A DNA stretch of 64,000 nt from contig OZ024897.1 in assembly GCA_964017195.1 (NCBI GenBank), forward strand, positions 41,167,424 through 41,231,423, written 5' to 3'. The DNA comes from Siderastrea radians (lineage: Eukaryota; Cnidaria; Anthozoa; Scleractinia; Rhizangiidae). Every line of letters begins with the position of its first letter. Within the stretch, counting starts at the first letter, position 1. This document shows, piece after piece, positions 36,904 to 48,292 of this stretch. The translations under genes and the position numbers were made by a program. The notes below the pieces were generated by a model. The model worked only from the letters and a program-made list of their open reading frames with translations. It was not told the DNA's origin and made no database searches.

Positions 36904-37700
36904 CTACAGTTTTGCTCTCACGAGTATTTCTTTAAGGGAACGCCCTCTTTTGTACGATATTAGGGGCGGGTCCTTGAAAATGCTGTTAAGCAATGGTTGC
37001 TGTGTTATGAAATGCCAGCTGTTCATAAGTATTGATTTTAAGGTAGGCACTGCTGGGTAATACTGCGTTACAAAGGGCAAGACTGTCTTGTTTTGTTTTT
37101 GTCGGAGGGTTTGATTCCTGTCTTCAACAGTAACTTCTGAGAGGGTTGTTTGAATAAAGTTCTCTGGGTATCCTCTCTCAGGATGGTGCGTTTTGAAGTT
37201 TGTGACACTCTGCTCAAATAATGTTTTGGAAGAGTTATTTCTGAGTAGTCCTAGAGCCTCTCCTATGATGAACCCTCTTTTTACTCCTGATGGACGGCAG
37301 GTTGAAAAATGGGTGTATTGAAATGTTTCAGTGGGCTTAAAGTGGGTGCGTACATCTAGCACCGACTCAGTTTTAAATATTTCGCCTTTGTAAACAGTAG
37401 TGTCCAAGAAGTTTGTTTGTGTTTTGGATACTTCAGCCGTGAACGTAATAGTTTGATGTTGTCTGTTAGCTTGTTAAATGAACTGCGTGATCTCTTCTCT
37501 GGTTGTGTTCCAGAGGGAGAAGATGTCGTCAACGAATCGTTTCCAGACGAGCGGTTTTAAAGCACTTTGATTTAAGATCTCTGTTTCTACTTTAGCCATG
37601 AAAATATTAGCGAAAGCAACTGCCATTTTGGTGCCCATGACAGTTCCATGTATTTGTAGGTAGTTTTTCCATTAAATTGGAAGGAATTCTCCGCTGAGAT
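36904..37700 (-). pseudogene. Second Penelope-like fragment (PLE-B), reverse transcriptase
   Basis: A different Penelope lineage from PLE-A. On the minus strand, upstream of 37,440, it reads an HGTVMGTKMAVAFANIF motif and WKRFVDDIFSLW. Then come FLDTTVYKGE and HFKPTETFQYTHFSTCRPSG, and the end KGRSLKEILVRAKL. A stop breaks the part near 37,470. No endonuclease domain is seen in this fragment. Confidence 0.8.
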
Positions 37701-37741
37701 TAGTCTGAGCGCTCTTTGTAGTAGTCGTGTAGAGATAGGAG

Positions 37742-38073
37742 CAGGGTTCGTACCCTTTTAACATTTTTAAATTCCAGGACTTTCCATGACCTTTTCCAGG
37801 ACCTTTTAACGGTTTCCATGACCCAAATTTAGGCTTTTGTTTACAAAAAAAAGTGAAGTGGATCCAGTTTATGACTCATTAATTTTCTCTTCTTACGATT
37901 TTCATTTACAGAAAAAGCAACTGCTAAATCTATTTTGTACAAGACCCTTGTAGAACTTCATTTTCCATAACTTTCCATGACCAATGCTTAATTTCCATGA
38001 CTTTCCAGGCCTGGAGAATCAAATTTTAAAATTCCATGACTTTCCAGGTTTTCCATGACCCGTACGAATCCTG
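37742..38073. mobile_element. 332-bp MITE (CAGGGTTCGTAC ... GTACGAATCCTG)
   Basis: The ends are inverted copies with one mismatch in 12. TAGGAG flanks both sides (37736-37741 and 38074-38079). The interior repeats a short phrase, TTCCATGACTTTCCAGG, several times in both orientations. CAGGG ends fit hAT-type MITEs, though the duplication seen is 6 rather than 8 bp. Confidence 0.7.
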
Positions 38074-38633
38074 TAGGAGATTCTTTTCTGGGGAATGCTT
38101 TGCATGCTAGGCCTCGAAACCGCGGCCACCACTAGGTTACGAATAACTCCCCTGGCGCATATTACACAAGACCACTAAGCTGTGCTGGAAACATTCCACG
38201 GTAAAGGTAACCTAAAGTTCACACGCTTGTGTTGTCACTAAATTCATCTCAGAAAGACCACAAGAGCACACCCAACCCTCTAAATTTGAATTGTTATGTT
38301 TCGTTCTAAACACGGTGCATTCTTTGGGTTCGGTGAACTGTCCACTGGATGTCAAAACTATTGACACTATTTGAACGCAGGTTATTGAAAGGAATTAGAA
38401 GAAAAGATGTTCTGCGCTTAAGATCTCGTGATCATTGTGAGCAGAAGTACGATTATTATGCGAACATACAGTAAAAATGCGTAAACTACTGTTAAAAGAT
38501 CGTTATTGCCATTCTCTTTTTGCCATAAAGGCGGTTTCGGTCTTTAGGAGAAAACGAAAGCGGTTTGCGGTCTAGGAAGGACAAAATAAGGCAGATCGGG
38601 AATGAGCGACCCCCTATAATAGACCTGTTGGTG

Positions 38634-39323
38634 GCAGTCTCAGTGCAGGCTAGAACTAGTTGAAGTGGAATACCGATGAACAGTGCTTTCACATCAAAAG
38701 ACACTAGTTTGTGGTCGTCAGGTACTTGCACTGTCTTGATTGCGTCAGTAAAGTTCTCAGTCGACTGTAGTTTGTGTCGTGTTTCGTTGGTCAAAGGTTT
38801 CAGTACGGTAGTCAAGTATTTGGGCAGTTGGTAAGTCGGAAACCCACAGAACGAGACTATGGATCGCATGGGTATGTTAGGTTTGTGCAGTTTAGGTATT
38901 CCGTAGAGTTTCGGTGGTTGTGGTACACCGCACCTCAGTCTGTTTTCTTGTCAGTTTTCTTGAGGTCAAGTAGTTTTCTGTTAAGTTTACCTTGAAATGC
39001 TGGCGTTGGGACTCTTTAAGTACTTCGTAGGTCTGTTTGTCGTCAACAAGTGCCTCCATTTTGTCCTAATAGTCCGTCTTGTCCATAACAACAGTCACTC
39101 GTCCTTTGCCAGCGGAGGGTATGACGATGTCTTTGGCGGTTTTCAGTCGTTTCAGCGATAGGTTACCAGATTTCCTAACCCATGGTCCTCCGATCTGCGG
39201 CCTTCGACCTTCGACCGCAAAGGAGTTCGCAAACTTTAATGGAACTGGCACTTTTGGAACAGAAGGATGCACGCAAATAGCAGTAACTTTCGTTTGAATG
39301 GGAAATTTCACAGCAAATACCAT
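38634..39323 (-). pseudogene. PLE-A N-terminal region and start of reverse transcriptase
   Basis: Starts near 39,323; the KGRVTVVMDKTDY motif at about 39,070-39,110 is typical of Penelope N-termini. Further on are SIVSFCGFPTYQLPKYLTTV and KLVSFDVKALF, the first palm Asp region. Frame changes lie near 38,940-39,065. It joins the catalytic part at 36,401 once the 2.2-kb insert is removed. Confidence 0.8.
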
Positions 39324-39471
39324 AAGAAGGCTAACATCACAAGAAAGCTAACACCGTGATGGCCATCCCAAACAATTCCTTGGGCACCATAACGACCTCT
39401 GTTTTACTTCATTGTGCGATTTTCCATGCACAAGACCTTTTGTTTCATGTCCCGCTTTAGGCCCCGTTAAC

Positions 39472-39786
39472 GTGATGTTACACGGAGAGATTCGCAACGA
39501 CGAATTTTAGCGCAACTCAGCGTCGATTTTTAATGTCTGTTACACAGGACAATTTTTAGCGCAACGGGGGCGGCTTATAGCGTTCTGGGAGGGCGTTGAC
39601 GACAGGTATGTTACAAGAAACCACTTAGGCGAAATTCGTGATTTTTTGTTGCAAGTTTTTGAAGCTGGTTCAAACATTTCTTGCCATGCAAAAATTGCGC
39701 ATAAAATCGTCCGCGCACCCATGTTACATGGTATCAACATTGTTGCACTAAAAATCGTCGTTGCGAATCGTCCCGTGTAACATCAC
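39472..39786. repeat. 315-bp foldback repeat (GTGATGTTACACGG ... CCGTGTAACATCAC)
   Basis: The ends are inverted copies extended by ATTCGCAACGACGA and TCGTCGTTGCGAAT. Flanking duplication is not clear. It is non-coding and similar in build to other MITEs in this window. Confidence 0.7.
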
Positions 39787-40009
39787 CTTTATCGCTTTGA
39801 AAATAGAGCAACATATAAAATGGAAATTTTAACAGTAGAAAAAAATTGAATCCACTGCGACACTTCAAAGATCTCTCAGCCCAATGTGTCTTAATGTGGA
39901 CGATTGTTTTCGTCAGAGGGAATAGGGAGTAATTCTACTTTCATACATTCCTCGCGCACTCTACTTTTTCGTGCACATGGCGTGTATAGAGGGTCGTAAT
40001 GAGGTGTAT

Positions 40010-40276
40010 GGCTTTGACGGTTGACGGTACAAAAACTAGCATTTTGACCGGCGGTAACGGCTAATTTCCCGATCTTTGGATCCTTGACGGTTAAACCCAT
40101 TAATGTCAAACGTTTACGGTTGACGGTAAAACCTGCCTTCATTTGTCGGTGGACGGTTAAAATTTCATCAATTTGACGCTTTTCGCTTTACCCTCCGCTG
40201 AGGACTGACAGTATAAAATCTCCCCTTTTTGTTGGTTGACGGTTAGAATTTTAGTCATTTGACGGTTGACGGTTAA
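40010..40276. repeat. Degenerate TGACGGTT repeats
   Basis: The phrase TTGACGGTT or TGACGGTTAAA occurs about nine times, irregularly spaced. It ends at the TTAA target of the next element. Confidence 0.6.
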
Positions 40277-41260
40277 GGCCGCGGGTGACAAGCTGCTCAT
40301 GAATAAATTTATAAGGCAAAATTTTGGTGGAGGTCTTACGTTAAAAAACTCTATATCTTGAACGTTGGAAAGCTGATTCCGTTGAAACTTAGAAGAGAGC
40401 TTGAGAAATGGTGGAAGTGCAACAACGTTGTTTTTGGTTTAAACGATTGCGCTCCTTTGCGATGCTATGAGCTCCCAAAGTCAAGACTTCGTAAAACGCG
40501 ATTCCGTGTCCAAGTTTTCTCCTCGTGGAGAGGACAACACTTCTTGATTTTACCACTCATTGATCAGTTACAACCTCTATTGTGTCACAACAGAAGCCGA
40601 TGATAGGATTTCGAGTTCCACTGAAAGTCGTAAGCTTTTAAATGAGTAAAATCGTCCTTGTTTTAATGTGAAGCCTTCAATATTTAATTAAAAAGCCTGT
40701 TGGAAAAAATTGCTTCTGTTGTGACAATCTACAATACACTTAGTTTATCTTCCTGTTGTGTCAGTTCAGGAAATTCTATATACGCGCTGTGTTCTTGGAC
40801 ACAAAATTGGTGGTTTTAGGGCTTCCGAAGGCTAAGATTATGCTAATTATGGAAATCAAATTCTAGCAGCTATTGTTCACTGTCCAAAAAAGAACTATAC
40901 GTTGCAATTTAGAGATCACAAATATTTGGACTGAAGAGTATAAGCGTTTCCGAAACTCCATGTTAGCTTTAAGGAGTATTATTTTACTTTTTGTTTTGTT
41001 TTGTTGGAAAACTTCTAAAATGTTTTTACTAGCGTTTAAAAGCTGGACTTCGAGAGCATTTTTTCATTTAAAAATGCTTAAAAGTCACAAGATATCCGTG
41101 GCACACAATTTAACGCACGTGCAATTATTGATTCAGAACTGAAAGTTTTACTGAAGAGCCAATTCATGAATATTTCGCGCAATGTCGCTACCATTCGTCG
41201 CACTTCGTGCATATGCTTTAAATAAATGAATACTGATGACCTAGTTTCTCACCCGCGGCC
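40277..41260. mobile_element. 984-bp element with TTAA duplication (piggyBac/Kolobok-like, non-autonomous)
   Basis: The ends GGCCGCGGGTGA and TCACCCGCGGCC are perfect inverted copies. TTAA lies on both sides (40273-40276, 41261-41264). Open frames inside (40,358-40,603 and 40,873-41,142) show no transposase domain. The TTAA target suggests piggyBac or Kolobok; the ends do not settle which. Confidence 0.72.
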
Positions 41261-41363
41261 TTAACCCTATTGAGACCCTCTGTTTAGATTGCCGTTGTAA
41301 CCGTTGGCTTCTGACGACTAAGATGGCACGTATAGATGACTTTGTTTGTTTTCCTCAGTTGCC

Positions 41364-41396
41364 CTGAAAAAGGTTTTTAAATAAAACCGAAATATT
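41364..41396 (+). ncRNA. Degenerate hammerhead-like core
   Basis: CTGAAAA, an AGGTTTT/AAAACC stem and GAAAT follow the layout of a hammerhead core, but the CTGANGA box is mutated. Probably the remnant of a Penelope-type terminal repeat. Confidence 0.3.
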
Positions 41397-41399
41397 GGC

Positions 41400-42443
41400 A
41401 AAATTTAGTTTCCAGTTTCTGAGTTTATCTTTCACCATTTCGTTGCTTTGCATAGTGCCCAGTGTGTTACACCTCCTTTTGCATGTAAATGAGCTGAACC
41501 AAAGTGGCCTTAAATTCTGCAATCGTACAAACAATTAAGGTACGTTCCATTGGCTGTATTAGTCTTGGGATATATCGTCTAAAGACTTGACATGTTTAAA
41601 CTGTAATATGTCATATTTCATGTCTTATTGTTAAATTTTCATTTCAAATATTTGTGTAATTTATGTACATATTTTCAAAGTAAAAGAAACTTCCTCGTTG
41701 AAATCCAGCTTGAACTTGCAAAGCCCAGAAGCAAAGAGAAGGAAGGCTTAAACCTCAGTGTACAACGGTGTAAAATTCACCACTGTCGTAACACAAAGAG
41801 TTACAAAGAATTGTTCTGTTAGAAAGTGACTGCTTATAACATTATTTCAACTTACACAGTTCAGAAACCCAAGGAAGGACAGAGGTCCTAGTTAAACATG
41901 CGTGTCTATTTCACGGATTACTACGTTTAGACTCAAAGGAGACTGATTTGCTCAACACATTCATTAAAACATTACCTGGTATTCTGTTCTTTCCTTGTAT
42001 TGTGCTTCCTCTCAGTTTTAATGAGCGAATACTTCGACCAGTTGGGCAGATACAATTCATAAACGGGTTTAAAAGAAACGTTCCAAACCAGGAAATGTGT
42101 CTGTTTTGTTAGGAATGGATTGATTTGACATTTTTTATATATGTGCATATTTTAATTATATTGCAGTTTACGTTACATCTCATTGACCAAGCCATATGGG
42201 TGTAAATACGCCTCAATGCCACTGACGTAGTAATCAAATGATTGACTCACCCCCGCAGAAGTGTAATCACGATGGGCTCCTGACAAATCGTTGTGATCTG
42301 ACGCTATTTCTCTTGAATTTTACTCCAACATATTGAATACTACTGAGCGTGAAATCATTGATAAACGACATGAGTTATCACTCTAACCGGCGGGAACCCT
42401 ATTACCCTAGTTATCTTGTAGTTATCTGATACATCAGCGCCTA
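41400..42443. other. Upstream region of the FKBP gene, nothing recognised
   Basis: No gene or clear repeat. It may hold distal promoter elements of the gene that starts at 42,743. Confidence 0.35.
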
Positions 42444-42687
42444 AGGGGCGGACCATTAGAAAAGCTATGGAAGGCGTGAGGGGGGGGGTGAGGAATTTTC
42501 GAGCTGCACGAACGTTTTTCGTTAACATTTCACTTGCAGGAATATCTTTTCCGTATGCCAGAACATCTCCTCTGGGCTACTCGCTGTACATGAATTCTTT
42601 CTCTCTCACTTTTCCCTTGGACGAGTTTTTTTGTACTTCGCCCCCCCCCCCCCGACACCCCCATAACTTTTCTAATGGACCATCCCT
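42444..42687. repeat. 244-bp MITE-like inverted repeat in the FKBP promoter region
   Basis: AGGGGCGGACCATTAGAAAA at the left is repeated inverted at the right (TTTTCTAATGGACCATCCCT). A G9 tract near 42,480 and a C14 tract near 42,643 lie just inside. It ends 55 bp before the ATG of the FKBP gene, so it probably overlaps its promoter or 5' UTR. Confidence 0.65.
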
Positions 42688-42742
42688 GAAAATAACGGCA
42701 GAGGTTCTTATTCGCAGAGGCTCGTGGGATATCTGGTTCAAA

Positions 42743-45700
42743 ATGGCCGCACGAGGTGTTGAGAAAGAAGTTCTCCGAGCTGGAAGCGGTTCCCCTCCTA
42801 AAAGAGGAGACACGATAACAGTTCACTGTACTGGGTCCTTAAACACGAATCCACCCAAAAAGTTCTGGAGGTATTTATCTCTTTATCGATATTGTAAATT
42901 AATAAAATATCTCATGTCTACGTTTGGACTGTACATGTTTGAAATTCTGCATGCACGTGAAATGCAGGGATTATTCAGTGGTTACATGTAAGCTTAAGTT
43001 GAACCTTATTTTTGTTTCCCTGTTAAGAATAATTACGGTTCTTAGATCAGTTTGTCGTAAAATGTCGTATGTCTCGTGTTTTTTTTTTAAATAAAGCTTA
43101 AGAACTTCTGTCATCTGCTATGAAAATGCAGAAATAACAGTCTTATCGACAAACTCGAGAAGCTGCAAGATCGTGTGGACAGGATTTGACCTGATTTAAC
43201 TGTGTTCAAGAGAACATTAAGCACCATAACAACAATCCTGTTCCTCACTGGCCAAACCCAACTTGGGACTTCACCAGGTTCTTTAGCTCATTTTGAATAG
43301 TGGATCCCTCTGAAAAACTTCTTCTGAGTTTTTTAATGAAACTTGTGCAATTCTTTCACATAAAATTGAGACCCTGGGATATGCACACTTTTTAGCAAGC
43401 CTAAAAAAGCCCTACCAAATTCTTTCTCCCCCAAAAAGTCCACCAGCTTGATCAGCTGGAGCAAAAACCTCCCTGACCTCCCTGTGGTTTTACATTTATA
43501 GGTGCCGGTACCCCAGGGGGTACTCCGGATTTCAAGTGTCGCGAATGATCGAATGGGGGCAAAAATCAAAACCCAAAAAATCCCTAGGCGAATCCCAAAT
43601 TTTCTCAGCCTTAAAAATTTACAGAAAGGATTAAATGATATAACATGAAAAAAAAAAAACCATTAGAAATTGAATGTTTGTGTTTGTTTATTCATCACCC
43701 AGGGGGGGTACTCCAAGTTTCAAGTGACGGGGATGATCGAATGGGGGCAAAAATCAAAACCCAAAAAAATCCCTAGGGCTTCCAACAAAACCCAAAAAAA
43801 TCCCTGGACCAAAAATTAACCCCTAAAAAAATCCCATGCCAAATTCCCGAGCCTTCAAAATTTCCAAAAGGGATTAAATGATATAACAAAAAAGCACTAG
43901 AAATTGAATGTTTGTGTTTGTTTATATTCATCATAACAGCTTTCCTGACATCTGGTAGTCATTCTAACAACACTAGGAACACCCAAGAACATCTTCTGTT
44001 TCAACACTGATAACATTATGAGTGACAACTCTAAACAAGACCACCCGGGCAAGAACAAGTTTGGTTGTACTTTATTTGCAGAACTACACGGCCAGAATAC
44101 GCAGGCACTACCACGAATCTTCAGATTGTTTTGAGTACCCCCAAAAAAATCCCTACTTAAATCAAGCCACCCAAAAAAATACTTGCCAAATTTTTCTACC
44201 CCAAAAAATCCCGCAATCGAAAATTTCAAACCCAAAAAAATCCTTCAATCATCCCCGTCACTTGAAATTGGGAGTACCCCCCCTGGGATTCATCATACCA
44301 TCTGAATTTATCTTTTTCTCATCTGGTAGTCATTCTAACAACACAATGGATGAGAAATCAATTGAATGAATTGAAGCCTTGTTGGATACACTCTGGGACA
44401 CTTTACGGAACCGGTTTTATGAAACAGATGAAATGTAACGTGACACCATCGTTAAATATTAAAACTACTGCAAAACAAGTTTGGTTGTACTTTATTTGCA
44501 GAACTATGCGGCCGGAATACCCCAAAAAATCCCTCCTTAAATCAAGTCACCCCCAAAAATACTTGCCAAATTTTCCTACCTAAAAAAATCCCAGAATTGA
44601 AAATTTCAAGCCCAAAACAATCCTTTGATCATCCCCGTCACTTGAAATCTGGAGTACCCGCCCTGGGATAGGTACTAGGTGCATATTATTGAAAAATTTT
44701 CATTATTCATTTACTAGTACAAAAGATCCAGGCCAGAAGCCATTTTCATTCCAAGTTGGATTAGGGAAAGTGATTGCAGGTCAGTGATTAATCGTTTGAG
44801 GCCGGTTGTCATTAGTAATGAGATGACCTGCAACTTGGAGTAGTGTGAACACAACTGAAAGACAACAACCTCGGGAAACTTTGTTAAGTTCCTTCCTTCA
44901 CTTAACGAGAAAAAACTCTCGTGGATGCAGTTGTCAAAATTTAAGAGAGGAAATGACACCATTCTTTTTTTGATTTGTTGAAGAAAGTAAGGGCATGGGT
45001 CCCTCCCCTAGTATGACAACTAAACTATCCAAGCTCTAGCCGCTGGCTTTGAGTTTGTTTATTAAATTAGACAAGACACACTACTGTACAGTGCAACTCT
45101 ACTGCCAAGGTACATGAATGTTTGGTAAAAAATGTGGGTGTATGGTGCCTTTAATCCCGGGGGGGGGGGGGGGGGGGTTGGGGTACTCCCTTATAGGTAT
45201 GTGCAGGTATAGATTTTGACCGTTTTGGTCTGAAATAGGGTAAGCTTTGTGCACTCTGATATGGAATCTGGTATGGGTATTACAAGACACTCTCTTTTTA
45301 TTAATTTTCTTCTCCTAAGAACTGAGGTTTGATTAACGTTGGAAATATGAAGCCCTTCTCAAATGTTTACGCAAACGATATAGGGTTAGGGTCTGGTCTG
45401 AAATAGGGTATCAAATTTTGGTTCAGGTCTGAAGTAGGGTAGGGAAAATCACATATTTTGGTCTCAAATAGGGTAAGGGTTTTCAGAAGGGCGCCACACA
45501 CCCCCACCCAAATCTTCAGGGCGTACCCCCACCCCCGGGATTGAATAGCAGCAGATCAGGATACTCCCATATTGATCTTTACTAAATACACTTCACAGAG
45601 ACTTAAAAGAAAAGTACCGGTTCTGTGAACCACCTTACTTGTTAACTTTCATGGAAAATAATTGGAATGTTTATACACTTCATGGTTGTAGGCACATTTC

Positions 45701-48241
45701 ATATTCCTGTCGTAGTTAATTTTGCAAACATATTAAGTGACATAAACCATAATATTTCCATTCATCACGGCTGATTGCTTTAGACAGATGTGAAAAATAA
45801 AGGAAAACTCAATATTTGTGCACATAATATGTTGCACAAGTAAGGTTCGTTGTGCCTGTAACTGACTATCTGTTGATGCATCCAACATGTTTTTTCATTT
45901 TATGGTCAGGCTGGGATGAAGGATGCTTGACAATGTCTCAAGGAGAAATAGCCAAACTCACCATTCCAGCTGATAAAGGTTATGGAAAAGGTGGTTTTCC
46001 TGCTTGGGGATATCCTTTCATGTTGTACCAATACCTTTATGAATTTTTGATTCTTTAACATGCACCTAGAAGTGTTATTTTACATGCATTTGTTGCTTGT
46101 CAATATTCACCCTATGTTCAGGAGTTAGTTGATTTGATTGTTCCTTAGTTTGTGTTAGCTGTGTCAGTGATTCTCTGGTAGAGTCTCAGTAGTCTAGTGG
46201 TTAGTTCATTTGACTCTTGATCTGAGGGTCAGGCAGTAATCCCTAAATTATATATGCCATCATGTTTTTACTGTTTTAAATTCTACCTCCCCTCGGCCCC
46301 CTAATCAATGTTGTTCTATTTTGAGAAGTGTTGTGCAAGATTCATGTTAACATGTAAACAACATTGAAAAGTGGGCAAGAGGATAAGAAGCTTTTCTGCA
46401 ATTATTTGTTAATTGGGGACAACTGAGAAATTTGACTGCATTTTTAACCGACGAAGTTGGATAGTGCAGTCGTGAAGACAGTGGATTGGTGTAGTGGATG
46501 GTCAAAGTATGTTGTGTAAGCCTCATAAGGTGTGTATTTTGCTATGGCCGATGGGATGGGATGACGTGAGAACAAGAACGGACGAGTCGCCATTTTGAAT
46601 TGGCAGGTCAAGAAAGGTGACGGAGGCTTGGTGGAAGATTTGCTTCGACTGTGTTGTGGTATAATTTTGTGCTGACCTCTGAACATATAGAGAAGAAGTT
46701 GTACACAGACATCGATTAGTACACACACGCACGCACGATAGGACAAGGGTCCACATAAAAAGTATCGTAGGTATAGAAGCACACGTGTGCCGAGCTGAGT
46801 GTTGGTTTTGGCCGGACTGGAATATCTGTGAAATACTACTGAAAGAAAACAAGGAGGACTGATAATAACAGGAGGTGAAGTCCAGTGGCACTGTTGATGC
46901 TGGTAGGACCAAAGTGCTGCTGAGACGTCGTAGGATAGAATCATTCTCAGTAAATGTTATGAAAGGAAAATTCTGGTGTGTGTTGTTGTGGTCATGTTTA
47001 ATACTTGGAAAGTATCTAGCTGCCAACGTTAAGAAAGGTTATTCGCAGGTGGGAAATGAATTGCTACACAAGGCTGTATCTTCTTAGATGGTATAAGCAG
47101 CACAGAAGTATATACCAGTTAGTCTTTTTAATTTTTCTGCTTTACTTTTGATTTTGAACCGATTTGTTCGAGTTTAGAGTTCGAGACACTGACTTGCTAA
47201 CTCCGGAAGAGCAAACTGGATTTAACGATTATGTCATAAGACTTGTTTTAATGTGTTTGAGATAAAGCGACGACTTCGCTTTTCACTAATTTCTCCAGAT
47301 TCTGATGATGTGTTTGTCTTAATCGATAATCATGTTTTTATAGTGCCATATTCACAACAGGATATAAATACATCGCTCACAACTTTCGGTAACGGCATGT
47401 TCAGTTGTGTACAAAATTTATCTTTTAGTTTTTATTTTAATTCAACAAAATATTCAAAGTGATAAGACAGATGAGCTGAGTCATCAGATTTTAAACATTA
47501 CATCATTCGGTAACGCAAAGGGCAAAATACTGTCACAATTTTCGTTACGCCAGTTAGCACGTTGAGCCAAGTAAAACCATTTATCAAGGGTTGAGTGGGT
47601 CAAAATGACTGGTAATTGCCTATAATGCACTTTCCTGTAACCTGTACGATAGAGCATATAGCAGTGATTTATTTCGTATTTGCATTCACAATTTGGCTTT
47701 AGGAGCCCTCGACATGATTAAAGGAAACTGTGCACAAAGCGTGGTTCCCAGGGCGTGGGGAAAAGTTCAATTCTTTTGGGCTGTTACGGTGCCCATACTA
47801 ATCAATCATAAAGATGTGGTTACTTTTATATTGGGAAATTTATTGCCCATTTTTTGAAATGCGTCTGTTTTGAGAATTGTTCAGGCTTTTCTGTTCAGGC
47901 TTTTGAGGAAGACCGACCAAAAGACAGCGATAAATGATCTTGAGTGAAGAGTGCATGAGGTCATGGGCATAGTCTGTGGAGCTATGTTTGGTGAGGAGAG
48001 GGTGAATAATTCAGTTGACTTCCTTTCCAGGGTATTGGTCACCTTTTCAGTTGGTCAAATTTCAGCGTTAGTTACAGTTACGCACTTTTGCTGCAACTTG
48101 CTGATGCTTGAATGTTATTGAACCTGCAGTCAAGCATGTCTTGCTTGCTTTCTTTTCGAGACGAACCAACACTTCATCGGTTCTACATGCATTGCGGGCC
48201 TATGTTTTGTTAAGACCTGGCATGTGGGCTGCTTGTGGCCA

Positions 48242-48292
<51 letters not shown>

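Larger units (their letters stand above)
36410..38625. mobile_element. 2.2-kb insert with 8-bp duplication (hAT-like), itself carrying other elements
   Basis: TGTTGGTG flanks it on both sides (36402-36409 and 38626-38633). The ends contain GGTCTATTATA and its perfect complement TATAATAGACC. Just inside are GCGGTTT-type repeats on both sides. It encloses a second Penelope-like fragment (36,904-37,700) and a 332-bp element (37,742-38,073), so it has grown by nested insertion. No transposase was recognised. Confidence 0.7.
34279..39330 (-). mobile_element. Decayed Penelope-like element (PLE-A), split by several insertions
   Basis: Reading on the minus strand, the pieces are: N-terminus (39,323-39,066 and 38,995-38,634), reverse transcriptase (38,869-38,626 and 36,401-35,979), linker to the C-terminus (35,707-35,520) and GIY-YIG endonuclease (34,825-34,377). 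Removing the inserts at 36,410-38,633 and 35,719-35,978 makes the coding text run on, so these are later insertions. A further block at about 34,830-35,515 is foreign too. Several stops and frame changes show that the copy is dead. Confidence 0.85.

Noticed and set aside
45910..46058. FKBP ending in the open frame after exon 3 (stop near 46,058)
   Set aside because: The read-through tail does not match FKBP, while the AT-AC splice gives the correct C-terminus.
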